A stretch of 64,000 nucleotides of DNA from Sphaerospermopsis torques-reginae ITEP-024 (lineage in GTDB: Bacteria; Cyanobacteriota; Cyanobacteriia; Cyanobacteriales; Nostocaceae), in NCBI RefSeq assembly GCF_019598945.1, contig NZ_CP080598.1, forward strand, positions 310,001 to 374,000, given 5' to 3'. Under the pieces are notes generated by a model. It saw nothing but the letters and a program-made list of their open reading frames with translations. It had not been told where the DNA came from and made no database searches. Shown piece after piece: positions 27,844 to 36,587 of the stretch (positions within the stretch are counted from its first letter, which is position 1; every line of letters begins with the position of its first letter). Both the position numbers and the translations under genes were made by a program.

Positions 27844-29091
27844 CTAACCTTTCCACCCTGCCAGTAAGTTAGGATAATTTGCTGGTTTGGGGAAAAGTTC
27901 TTGAAAACCGGCTTGACGATCTAGGGCTTTTTCTTGGCTGATGTTCCAGAGAGTTTCATAGAAGAAGAAGGAAACACCCGCAAATTGGCGATCGCCTCGC
28001 TCACCGGAGGTATCGCGCACTTTTTCTACTTGGGTTTTTATCTGCTGCATGGGAACGGAGCGATTTTTTAATCCTGTCAAAATCCCAATACTCACAGGTA
28101 TATGTTTCTTGGCTGCTTTCACTTCCGGGTATTCTAATTCTTGGATAAAGACATTTAAATCATCTCGATATATTTGCAAAACCAAGTCTTCTACTAATCC
28201 CATCCGTTCCCATTTCTGCCAGTCTGCTAAATAATATTCATAAGAAAATCGTTGGGGATTAGGGGCAACGGAAACTATACAATTCTTTCTATTAGCTTTA
28301 ATGGCAAAAAACACCCGCTTCATAAAATCGGTAATTTTGTCTGCTCTCCAGCGCACCCATTCGGGATTTTTGGGGTTTTTTGATGGTGCTTTTCCACGGT
28401 GTTCTTTTTTGTATAGTGCTACTGTGTAGGCATCGTAACCTAATTCTGAAGGTAAGCCAAAATGATCATCAAATTGAATCCCGTCAATGTCATAATTTTT
28501 GACGATTTCTACTATTAAATCTTGAATAAATTGTTGCACATCGGGACGAAAAGGACTCAACCATACCCGATCATGTGTTCCTTCTTTGACAATTTTTGTA
28601 CCATCACTGCGGTTAGTTAGCCATTGGGGGCGATTTTTGGCTAAAAGTGAATCAACAGGAGCCATAAAGCCAAATTCAAACCAAGGAATTACTTTTAAAC
28701 CTTGTTGATGTCCTTCTGTAACTACTTCTTTGAGCATATCTCGTCCTTGTAATCCTGGTGTGGGATCTAAGGATTTACCAATCACTTTTGCGGCAACTTT
28801 GCTAGGATAAAGTGTATAACCCCAATTCCAGACAGTTGGATAAACGGTATTAAAATTTAACTCTTGTAGACGTTGTAGGGATTTTTGCAAGCGATCGCTC
28901 TCAAATAAAACATCGCTATCAATATTTGTTAACCACACTCCCCTTAACTCTGATGTTTCTGATGTTTGCCTTTGAGGAATAATTACTTGCGCTTTTAAGG
29001 GTAAAGATAGCATAACCACAGCTATCATACTCAGCATAAATATCAATGCAAATAACCCTGATTTTATCCGTGTTTTTATCCGTTGACCCAC
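27844..29091 (-). CDS. GHL10-family glycoside hydrolase-like protein
   Basis: 415 residues with an N-terminal hydrophobic signal or anchor (about 14-33) and a TIM-barrel domain of the GHL10 (DUF187) type: ELRGVWLTNIDSDVLF, LNFNTVYPTVWNWGYTLYPS, GLKVIPWFEFGF, YDIDGIQFDDHFG with likely acidic catalytic residues, and VSVAPNPQRFSYEYYLADW. It is probably exported and acts on an envelope or extracellular polysaccharide; the substrate is unknown. The 70-base gap to the protease gene (tail to tail) is filled with tgattgg heptamers. Confidence 0.88.
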   Translation of the reverse strand: MGQRIKTRIKSGLFALIFMLSMIAVVMLSLPLKAQVIIPQRQTSETSELRGVWLTNIDSDVLFESDRLQKSLQRLQELNFNTVYPTVWNWGYTLYPSKVAAKVIGKSLDPTPGLQGRDMLKEVVTEGHQQGLKVIPWFEFGFMAPVDSLLAKNRPQWLTNRSDGTKIVKEGTHDRVWLSPFRPDVQQFIQDLIVEIVKNYDIDGIQFDDHFGLPSELGYDAYTVALYKKEHRGKAPSKNPKNPEWVRWRADKITDFMKRVFFAIKANRKNCIVSVAPNPQRFSYEYYLADWQKWERMGLVEDLVLQIYRDDLNVFIQELEYPEVKAAKKHIPVSIGILTGLKNRSVPMQQIKTQVEKVRDTSGERGDRQFAGVSFFFYETLWNISQEKALDRQAGFQELFPKPANYPNLLAGWKG

Positions 29092-29751
29092 ATTCTACCT
29101 CAGAAATTTTCCCTATTCCTTATTCCCTATTCCCTATTTCCTAACCTAACCCAAAAGATATGACTCAGATCACAGGCAATATGTTGCCTTATGGTTTAAG
29201 ATTCGGAAACTGCGGCCGCACTCAGTGGTCTAAAGTTGCTGGTGCATCAATTTTTGAGTAAATTTTACAGTTCTGTGGAACTTGCAATCTACTGTGTTAG
29301 TCAAGCAAAAAAGTGCAGGGTGCAGAGAAGAAATTTCTGAGCTTTTGGAAATTCTCAACGGATATTTAGGTAAATAGTAGAGTTTTTTAGACTAGAGGTT
29401 TGTATTGCTCTCTCTCAATAGCTCTGAAATTATTTTGACCACAGCTAAAAATTCTCCACAGCCTGCCAAAACAGATAAATTGGTGATTTACTGAATACTA
29501 AATATTGTAAGTAAATTAGGTACAAAATTTATCTATTTTCGTAATGAGGTTAGGGATTTTTACTGCTGTAAAGACTTTTCTGCGGAATTTCTGCTCTGAC
29601 TGTTGGTATATATTGCTGACTTTCTTCACTCAGCAAGTAAATATACCTTGGTAACAAATTTTTCACATCTAGAAAGTAAAAAAATTGGCTTAAATTTTCC
29701 GGATCTACAAAAAATTTTGAGTTTATTGTTACACGTAAATATGTAAGCACG
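29092..29751. other. 660-base gap with ccctatt repeats
   Basis: Starts with tandem attccct units (29110-29140), then a unique stretch with no protein signature. A minus-strand open frame (29550-29813) overlaps the next gene's start and looks non-coding. The last 250 bases are AT-rich and probably contain the promoter of the 126-residue protein gene. Confidence 0.45.
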
Positions 29752-30132
29752 ATGAATATCAAACTCGATAAACACACTCCAGATAGTCTGGCATCTTTAT
29801 TTGTCCTTCTCATGGAAGAAGGAATGACACCAAATCAAATTTTGGTTGGTATTGTTCGTCTAGCGACGGATAGCAAAGAATTAGAAGGAACAATTGTATC
29901 AGGCGATTGTATACGTTTCCTGTTGGCGACAATGCCACTAGATACAAGTGCGCCAGGGGTGACTGAGTTTGTATTATCCCTGGCCAAAGAAGGCGTTAGT
30001 AGCTTGATGCTGTTGGATGCTTTGGGTTTTGCCTGCTATGTTTGTGGTTTGTTCGATACTGCTAGTTTGCTCCGCTTGACTTATCAGAGATTGCAAGCTG
30101 ACAAAATCATTTCCCAAATGCTGCGCGACTAA
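29752..30132 (+). CDS. conserved-looking hypothetical protein, helical
   Basis: 126 residues, not recognised. It reads as an all-helical soluble protein (TPDSLASLFVLLMEEGMTPNQILVGIVRLA, then TEFVLSLAKEGVSSLMLLDALGFACYVCGLFD) with good amphipathic spacing, three cysteines and no membrane helix. It stands alone between two repeat-rich gaps, and the ribosome site is weak. Regular codon use makes a real gene likely; function not assignable. Confidence 0.7.
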   Translation: MNIKLDKHTPDSLASLFVLLMEEGMTPNQILVGIVRLATDSKELEGTIVSGDCIRFLLATMPLDTSAPGVTEFVLSLAKEGVSSLMLLDALGFACYVCGLFDTASLLRLTYQRLQADKIISQMLRD

Positions 30133-30253
30133 TAGCTAATGACTAACCAATGTTTTTTTAGACTGCTCATGCCAAATCAAAAAATGCTCAACCAAACAAT
30201 GGATGAACTGATAAAACTGATAAAAGAGTTATATGTTTCCTGTGAGATATTTA

Positions 30254-30336
30254 GCCAGTTGTAGTGAAGCGACTAAAAAGTTAAGGGACTGCTACAACAT
30301 ATAGGGGTGTTGTACAGTGCTTCATCAACAACTGGC
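30254..30336. repeat. 83-base nested inverted repeat (MITE or structured RNA)
   Basis: The outer arms gccagttgtagtgaagc (30254-30270) and gcttcatcaacaactggc (30319-30336) pair with one indel. The inner arms actgctacaacat (30288-30300) and gtgttgtacagt (30307-30318) also pair. A long hairpin would form on either strand. It could be a small mobile repeat or part of an RNA; no coding sequence is present. Confidence 0.55.
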
Positions 30337-30514
30337 GAGTGGCTGTAAGTTCTAAGGGTTGGCTGCCATCCTTCCCTTGGAACTATTTTTAACTGTCCTG
30401 TTCTTTTTGTTGATATTTCTATTAAAACGGTAACTAAAAAATTTTGTCTGCCAAATTGCCAAAACCTTGAATTGTTGGGCTGACGGTGGAAATGAGGATT
30501 TTGATTGCATAGAT

Positions 30515-30540
30515 GGGGCGTTGAGGAGCGCCCCTTTTCC
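30515..30540 (+). terminator. strong intrinsic terminator without an assigned gene
   Basis: GC stem ggggcg/cgcccc with an 8-base loop, followed by tttt. It lies 380 bases after the stop of the 126-residue protein, with no gene between. It may end that transcript or an unannotated small RNA starting somewhere in 30350-30500. Confidence 0.65.
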
Positions 30541-30584
30541 TATTTTCCTCATGGTAGGGGGCAGGGGAGTTGGGGAGAAATATT

Positions 30585-30735
<151 letters not shown>

Positions 30736-30911
30736 ACCGTCTTTTTTATGAGCCTCACAGCTTTGATTTATGAGGTTTTTTGGTTTATTCAGCATCCCCT
30801 ATTTACCTCCTGCCTTCTGCCTATTGCCTGCTGCCTTCTGCCTCGCTCATGATCATAATGTTGGCACAATTCTTTACTAGCTGTGCAGCAAGTTCAAATT
30901 GAGGAAATTTT

Positions 30912-31103
30912 TAGAGGTTGTTTGAAAAGTCTAAATTCATACATCCCTTGGCGATTATAAATCGCGTCTACACAGACCAAACCCACCTTCGTGGGTTCAA
31001 GAGCCTTGATTTTTCATGAGTCCACTAGTGGAATTCGTTTGTATAGTAGCGAATTATATTCGCCGATAGCGTAGCGTGGCATTAGCTTTTAAAACATCCT
31101 CTT
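30912..31103. mobile_element. MITE-like element with gaggttgtttgaaaag ends
   Basis: The terminal inverted repeats gaggttgtttgaaaag (30914-30929) and cttttaaaacatcctc (31086-31101) enclose about 190 bases with inner palindromic bits (accttcgtgggttc, gcgaattatattcgcc). There is no transposase frame. Non-autonomous element, origin family not determined. Confidence 0.65.
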
Positions 31104-31180
31104 ACTAATTCGTAATTCGTAATCATTATTTAATAGGTTAAAGCCTACATAAATTGTAATTGCGAATTATGAATTATGAA

Positions 31181-32350
31181 TTATGAATTATGAATTATGA
31201 TGATATGTTTTTTATGATCAAATTGAATTTTACCTTGTTGTTGGAACTGACTCAGTAAGCGTGTAATTGTGACTCTGGTAGTACCACAGATATTGGCAAT
31301 ATCTTCATGAGTGAGGCGAAAACAGAGGCGTGTTCCTTCTGTTACTGGTTCTCCAATTTGCTGTTTTAAAATTTCTAATAACTTGTGTAATCTTTCTTGT
31401 ACGTTTCGTTGACCAGCCATAAATAAAAAAGATTGTGTTTGTTGTAATCGCTGTTGCATTTTAGATAATAGGATTTCATTGAGGTTGGGTGTAGCTGCAA
31501 TTTCTGAGAGGTAAATTGGTACTACTTCGACATCTGCAATGGCTGTGGCTTGGTAAATGGGTAGAGATGTCATACTAGAGCCAAACATCATGCCTGGTTT
31601 TGCTAACCCTGTGATTATTTCTGCACCTGTTTCATTAAATGAACTGAGTTTAACTAAACCCTGACGAACTAACCAAATTAATACAGGATTGAGGGTGATA
31701 ATTTCTCCTTTGGAATGTTTATGTATAGGACGATTTTCAATTAGGTCGGTCAAATGTTTAACATCTGTTGATTCTACTGGCTGAGAGGCAACACTTTTAT
31801 GTATTAACCAGTGTAATTTCGTCCGTTTCTCATGCTGATTGGCAACAGATTTGACTTTCAAAGAGGCATCAAATGAATCATCATGATGTGGCTTTAATCG
31901 TAATAATATTTCTTGGATTTGCTCAGATGGAGATATCTGGTTAATTGTGCTGAAAAAGTAGGAGTGTTGTTCTTGTGAAATGAAATTTGTTATTGGTTTT
32001 CCAACTAGAAAATTTTGGTCGATGTTTAGTAATTGTGATGCTAATCGGTTGGCTTCTTGGATAATACCTTGTTGATCAGTTACTAAATAAGCTGCTGGTG
32101 CAAATTCAAATAATTCTTGGTAATGTTGGCGTTGTGTTTCCAGCAAGGTGCAATTTTGCATGAGTTCTTCGTTTTGCTGGTAAAGTTCCTCAGCTGCTAA
32201 TTGCAACATTTTTGAGGTGCTATGTAGTTCTTTAAATGCTTGGGGTAGTAGATCAGAGGGAATCCAGGGTAATACGGTAGCAGTTTGGTATAAATCTGCT
32301 AAATGCTGGTGTAATGCTTCTGCTCGTTGGATAAATAGTTGTATGTTCAC
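31181..32350 (-). CDS. PAS-domain Crp/Fnr-type transcription regulator
   Basis: 389 residues. An N-terminal helical segment is followed by a PAS domain (about 90-150, FEFAPAAYLVTDQQGIIQEANRLASQLLNID), a degenerate cyclic-nucleotide-type beta-barrel (about 215-290, HKHSKGEIITLNPVLIWLVRQGLVKL) and a Crp-type winged helix (about 335-389) with LTHEDIANICGTTRVTITRLLSQFQQQGKI as HTH. No ligand-binding Arg/Ser phosphate cassette is obvious, so the signal is probably sensed by PAS or by protein contact. Its 3' end runs into tandem tgaattatgaat repeats. Targets unknown; the small Cys-rich gene upstream is on the same strand. Confidence 0.88.
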   Translation of the reverse strand: MNIQLFIQRAEALHQHLADLYQTATVLPWIPSDLLPQAFKELHSTSKMLQLAAEELYQQNEELMQNCTLLETQRQHYQELFEFAPAAYLVTDQQGIIQEANRLASQLLNIDQNFLVGKPITNFISQEQHSYFFSTINQISPSEQIQEILLRLKPHHDDSFDASLKVKSVANQHEKRTKLHWLIHKSVASQPVESTDVKHLTDLIENRPIHKHSKGEIITLNPVLIWLVRQGLVKLSSFNETGAEIITGLAKPGMMFGSSMTSLPIYQATAIADVEVVPIYLSEIAATPNLNEILLSKMQQRLQQTQSFLFMAGQRNVQERLHKLLEILKQQIGEPVTEGTRLCFRLTHEDIANICGTTRVTITRLLSQFQQQGKIQFDHKKHIIIIHNS

Positions 32351-32690
32351 TTTTAGTTCCCGCCTTTATATGGATATTCAGTGAAAAATTCCATTACTTT
32401 AAATTTGGGAAAGTTTTTTTATAGCCTTTTAAGGTGTTAAGAAATCAAACTTCACTATAGTTTAATCTTTAATTAATCATTTAGTATTTTTTTAAAAGGT
32501 TTACTATTAATATATATATATATATATATATTAATAAAGTTAATTATATTAAAATTGTTTATTTTTTAGCGTTGTTTACTTGTAGTTTGCATTATAAGGA
32601 TTAATTTATGCGAATAAACAGATTTTTGACATCTGACGTACCCTACCAATGTGCCAGTTGCGTAATTCGTCCACTGATAACTATATTTGT
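32351..32690. promoter_or_regulatory. AT-rich promoter region with (AT)n run
   Basis: 340 bases between the Cys-rich gene and the regulator gene. A simple (at)n tract of about 20 bases lies at 32511-32531, flanked by taataaagttaattatatta. It should hold the regulator's promoter. No specific operator is recognisable. Confidence 0.4.
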
Positions 32691-32930
32691 CTATAGATTG
32701 GGCGAATTTTTGGGATACTGAGATTGGCGATCGCCTGATTTTTTGTGAACTTTGTTGCCATTTTGCTGATCATGCTGGGTTTGTATTTCATACCATTCAC
32801 TCATGCAATATTCTGACCAACAAAAGCAGTATTCATGCCAACAAAAATCACATAAGTTGGAATCTGCTATTTGCTCTCCGTTGGATACAGGTTTGACGCT
32901 ATTATGAGGACAGTGAATATAATTACTCAT
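32691..32930 (-). CDS. small Cys/His-rich protein
   Basis: 79 residues. A strong ribosome site (revcomp aaggag) lies 9 bases before the ATG at 32930, which supports a real gene. Cysteines cluster as CDFCWHEYCFCWSEYC with a further IHCPHN near the start, suggesting zinc, heme or Fe-S binding. The C-terminus is Gln/His/Lys-rich. No family is recognised. It is on the same strand as, and 340 bases upstream of, the PAS-Crp regulator; a redox link is a guess. Confidence 0.6.
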   Translation of the reverse strand: MSNYIHCPHNSVKPVSNGEQIADSNLCDFCWHEYCFCWSEYCMSEWYEIQTQHDQQNGNKVHKKSGDRQSQYPKNSPNL

Positions 32931-32974
32931 TGGTGTTAACTCCTTTTTTAAATGAAAACAACAGCTGTATTAAC

Positions 32975-33066
32975 AGGACTTACGCAAACGGGAAAGAAAG
33001 TAGGGGTAATTCATGAATTACCCCTACACAATAATCAGGTTTTCAGTCAAATCTTGCGTAAGTCCT
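32975..33066. mobile_element. 92-base MITE with aggacttacgcaa ends
   Basis: Perfect 13-base terminal inverted repeats aggacttacgcaa (32975-32987) and ttgcgtaagtcct (33054-33066). Inside is a second perfect palindrome whose arms are taggggtaattc and gaattacccct. No coding capacity. Borders the left side of the accessory island. Confidence 0.85.
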
Positions 33067-33091
33067 AATTAAATTATTTTTATTACTCACA

Positions 33092-33290
33092 TTATAAGTA
33101 AATTTGTTTATAAAGCTTTCTAGCAATTTCCCAAGTAAAGTTAGTTTCTATAAGTTTATATAAATTATCTGGCATTATGAGAGAGTTGATATCTAAGTTG
33201 TGAAACTTTAAAAATTTGACTAATAGCTTTTATGTATTCTGCGGGTTATTTTGCTTTTAATGCTCGTCGTGGTGTGTTGATACTATTTAC
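33092..33290 (-). pseudogene. C-terminal relic of a group 1 glycosyltransferase
   Basis: Read on the minus strand, one frame gives SINTPRRALKAK, a stop, then PAEYIKAISQIFKVSQLRYQLSHNAR. After a frameshift the next frame gives KLIETNFTWEIARKLYKQIYL and a stop at 33092-33094. This is the usual end of a GT4-type glycosyltransferase (TPRA..., PxEYIxAI, LR..L..NAR, FTWE). The rest of the gene is gone. The MITE lies right beyond its 3' end. Confidence 0.55.
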
Positions 33291-33507
33291 AGTAAGTCCT
33301 TCTAACCCGCGATCGCTCCGGGAGTAGATTAATCTTTACACAACCAAATCTAACAATAGCTTATTCAGGAAGGAATGACTAGAAATTTGCATAATCATAA
33401 TATTTAGTGAAAAATGGTACACATTAGAGTTAATATAATAAAAGTGTGTCAATTTTTCTCTGTTTAACCTAGATTAGTCATAGTTCGCAGCCAGCAACAT
33501 TAAGCAC

Positions 33508-34365
33508 ATGGATACTAACCAGTTAAAATTTGTATTAAAACTATTGGGATGTCCCAACTACCGCGCTGGGTTAAGTTCCAGTGTTTTTGATTCTTTTAAA
33601 AAAGATAAAAACAAAATTTGCCGAGATTTGAAAGCACTAGAACTGGTAGACTATTCCCAAGAGATTGCCACAGTAAAAATCAAGGATGCTGGACAGGCTT
33701 TGTTAAAATTAGATTCCAGTCAATTACCCATCAGTGATAAAGAACTGAAAGTATTGGAAAAGATCGGTAAAAGTTCTAAAAAAATCGCCCCCAGTGAAAT
33801 TAAAGTTTCTGGTTTGAAGTCAGATGAACGAGAGACGATATTAAACGTATTAACTGGAAGGGGTTTGATTGAAATAGAAATCAAGATGAAAAGACTCAAA
33901 GCTGAAGTGTGGTTAACTCCAAGGGGGATGGAATTTTTGCGGGATGAATTTATCCCCAATCAAGGTAACAATCCTGTTATAAGTTTAGACTTATTGGGTA
34001 ATTATATCCGGTTTTTGCGGAAGAATTTACGCCACTCACAAGCAGTTGTTTCCCTATTATCTACCAGTGAAAATTCGGAAATAGAAACTATCAGTAAACC
34101 TAGTGATGAACAGGTTTTAGAGACTATTAAAAAATTAGATCGAGAACTGGGTACAGAGAATTATTTACCCATCTTTCATCTGCGAGAAAAGTTACAACCA
34201 CCTTTATCAAGGGATGAATTAGATCACGCTTTATATAGGTTGCAAAGAAATGATCTAATTGATTTGAGTTCTTTACAAGAAGTTAGTGCTTATACCCCAG
34301 AACAAATTGATGCGGGTATCCCTCAAAATATTGGTGGTCAACTGTTTTTTATCATCGTCAACTAA
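33508..34365 (+). CDS. multi-winged-helix protein, first gene of novel cluster
   Basis: 285 residues, no named family recognised. It reads as two or three winged-helix units: residues about 1-65 (KICRDLKALELVDYSQEIATVKIKDAGQALL), about 77-150 (LSDxRET-like KSDERETILNVLTGRGLIEIEIKMKRLKAEVWLTPRGMEFL) and about 205-285 (LPIFHLREKLQPPLSRDELDHALYRLQRNDLIDLSSLQ), ending GGQLFFIIVN. It could bind DNA as regulator or as structural partner of the ATPase 101 bases downstream. No strong ribosome site is seen. Confidence 0.8.
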   Translation: MDTNQLKFVLKLLGCPNYRAGLSSSVFDSFKKDKNKICRDLKALELVDYSQEIATVKIKDAGQALLKLDSSQLPISDKELKVLEKIGKSSKKIAPSEIKVSGLKSDERETILNVLTGRGLIEIEIKMKRLKAEVWLTPRGMEFLRDEFIPNQGNNPVISLDLLGNYIRFLRKNLRHSQAVVSLLSTSENSEIETISKPSDEQVLETIKKLDRELGTENYLPIFHLREKLQPPLSRDELDHALYRLQRNDLIDLSSLQEVSAYTPEQIDAGIPQNIGGQLFFIIVN

Positions 34366-34466
34366 CAGTTATCAATTCATCTACATAGTTTGATTATTTT
34401 CTGATTATTTTCTGATTATTTGCTTTTTTCCTTAATTCCTCCTCACACCGATTTTTAGATTTAGCA

Positions 34467-36572
34467 ATGACAAACATTAACGATATTATCAAACGTGAAG
34501 TCAACCCTTTTGATGTTATCAATTTAAAGCCTACTAATTTTTGGGCGGATCAACAGGATGTAACATTAATGGTTGATTCAATTCATAAAGAAGCAATCAC
34601 AGAGATAGAATATTTACTAAATTTAGTAGGGAAAGATCATCGTAGTCGTACAGTTTTATTAGTTGGTGAGTCTGGTGCAGGTAAAAGTTATTTATTAGGT
34701 CGTCTCAAACGCACTCTTAACCCTAAAGCTTTTTTCGCTTATATTCTTTGTAACTGGGCTGATAGTAGTAATATTTGGCGGCATATTTTACGTTATACAG
34801 TTGATAGTTTGATTCAAGTTCCTGAAGGTGAAAAAGAATCACAATTAATGTTATGGCTGAAAAGTTTATCAGCCTTTACAAAAAGTGATATCAAAAAACG
34901 AATATTTAATGATAATTTTTGGGAAGCATTACAAAGTAATCGCCAAAAATTTATTAAACATCTCAAGGAAACCTATAAAAAAGCAGGTATCTATAACCCA
35001 GATATCTTTTTTGGTGTGCTGCACGATTTAGCAAATCCTGAATTATATGATACAGCTTGTGAATGGTTGCGAGGAGATGATTTAAGTGAAGAATCAATGA
35101 AAGAAATAAAGGTTAAACACTGTATTGATACAGAAGATGCAGCCAAAAATATTTTAGCTAATTTTGGCAGAATTTCCACACAAACCCAACCAATAGTTTT
35201 ATGTTTTGATAATTTAGATACTATGCCCCAATCACCAGAAGGTTTTTTGGATATCCAACCTTTTTTTAATGTTAATACAACAATTCATGGGGATAATTTA
35301 AAAAATTTCTTAGTGATTATCAGTGTGATCACAAATACTTTAAAACGCCATTGGGATCGGGTACTGCCAGCGGACAAAGCAGGAATACATAAAACAATTC
35401 AGCTAAAAGACATTACTATAGAACAAGCGGAAGCACTTTGGGCTTATCATCTCAAACCATTACATCAATTAGCATATCCTCAACCAGAATCCTCTCTTTT
35501 TCCTCTCACTCGGCAAATTTTAGAAACAAATTACCCCGGTGGTAGAACCAAGCCAAGAAATACATTAACTCTGGGACGTGACGAATATCAAAAATATAAA
35601 ATTGATATCATCAGTGGTCATATCAAACCTGAACCTGTAGCACAAACAAAAGTTACCATACCCCAACAAAAAATCACTCCTGATCCCATAATTACTATTT
35701 CTTTATCTGTAAGTGATCCAGAAACAACTCAAGCAGAATTTGAATTACTATGGCAAAAAGAATATAAGAAAATTCAGGGTAAAATTACAAAATTATCTCT
35801 GTTATCATCATCTGACTTAATTCAGATGTTACAACAATCTCTATCAGCTTTACAAATACAGGGAATTAAACCCAAACTTTTAACTGGAAAATATGCTACT
35901 TATTCATTGAGTTATCAGCAGTCTCAAAAACAAGAAAGAGTAGGAATAGTCTGGACAGAAGATTCTAACATGACTACTTTTTTTCATGTTATGAATGCTT
36001 GCAAAAATGTAATTCATAACAATAGCTGTAAAACTCTTTATTTAGTCCGTGCTGGAAATGTAGGAAAACCAAATCTTGCAGGAAATCAACTTTATAGGGA
36101 ACTTTTTACACACACTCATCACCAACATATCAAACCAAGTCTAACAGCAGTTCATTATTTAGCAACATACCAAAGTTTTGTCAATTCTGCAAAATCTCAA
36201 GAATTAGTCATTGGTGGGAAAAAGATTAATGTACAAGGATTAGAATCTTTAGTGCGTGAATCTCAAATCTTGCATAACAAATGTACTTTGTTACATGATT
36301 TAGGTCTTGTTGCTGCAACAGAAAAAGATACAAATGGTAAAGTTAGAAGAGATTACAGACCTGTAAAAGATTTTCTTTTAAATCTCGTCAAAACTCAAGG
36401 ATTTATGGGAGTACCTACATTAATTTCCCAAACATCTAGTCAATTTTCTGATGTTCAAGAAACTGACATTAAAATGTTAATTGACCTATTATGTCAAGAA
36501 AATAAAACTAAGATTATGAACCCAAAAGCTAAATTACAAGACCAATTAATTTCTTGGAATCCTCAAATATAA
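34467..36572 (+). CDS. AAA/ORC-like P-loop ATPase of novel cluster
   Basis: 701 residues. The P-loop domain has Walker A GESGAGKS (67-74) and Walker B VLCFDNLD (244-251, Asp 248), an ORC/STAND-like pattern. A helical insert lies between them, and a lid-like part follows (about 285-370). After a Pro/Thr-rich linker (about 385-415) comes a C-terminal alpha/beta domain (about 420-701) with KLLTGKYATYSLSYQQ and RVGIVWTEDS, not recognised. No membrane segment. It is 15 bases upstream of the nuclease/FtsK fusion and surely co-transcribed with it. A role as loader or sensor ATPase is inference. Confidence 0.85.
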   Translation: MTNINDIIKREVNPFDVINLKPTNFWADQQDVTLMVDSIHKEAITEIEYLLNLVGKDHRSRTVLLVGESGAGKSYLLGRLKRTLNPKAFFAYILCNWADSSNIWRHILRYTVDSLIQVPEGEKESQLMLWLKSLSAFTKSDIKKRIFNDNFWEALQSNRQKFIKHLKETYKKAGIYNPDIFFGVLHDLANPELYDTACEWLRGDDLSEESMKEIKVKHCIDTEDAAKNILANFGRISTQTQPIVLCFDNLDTMPQSPEGFLDIQPFFNVNTTIHGDNLKNFLVIISVITNTLKRHWDRVLPADKAGIHKTIQLKDITIEQAEALWAYHLKPLHQLAYPQPESSLFPLTRQILETNYPGGRTKPRNTLTLGRDEYQKYKIDIISGHIKPEPVAQTKVTIPQQKITPDPIITISLSVSDPETTQAEFELLWQKEYKKIQGKITKLSLLSSSDLIQMLQQSLSALQIQGIKPKLLTGKYATYSLSYQQSQKQERVGIVWTEDSNMTTFFHVMNACKNVIHNNSCKTLYLVRAGNVGKPNLAGNQLYRELFTHTHHQHIKPSLTAVHYLATYQSFVNSAKSQELVIGGKKINVQGLESLVRESQILHNKCTLLHDLGLVAATEKDTNGKVRRDYRPVKDFLLNLVKTQGFMGVPTLISQTSSQFSDVQETDIKMLIDLLCQENKTKIMNPKAKLQDQLISWNPQI

Positions 36573-36587
36573 TCTATATATCAGCCA

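Noticed and set aside
29550-29813. Minus-strand open frame of 87 codons
   Set aside because: Overlaps the start of the 126-residue plus-strand gene and lacks a ribosome site or recognisable domain.
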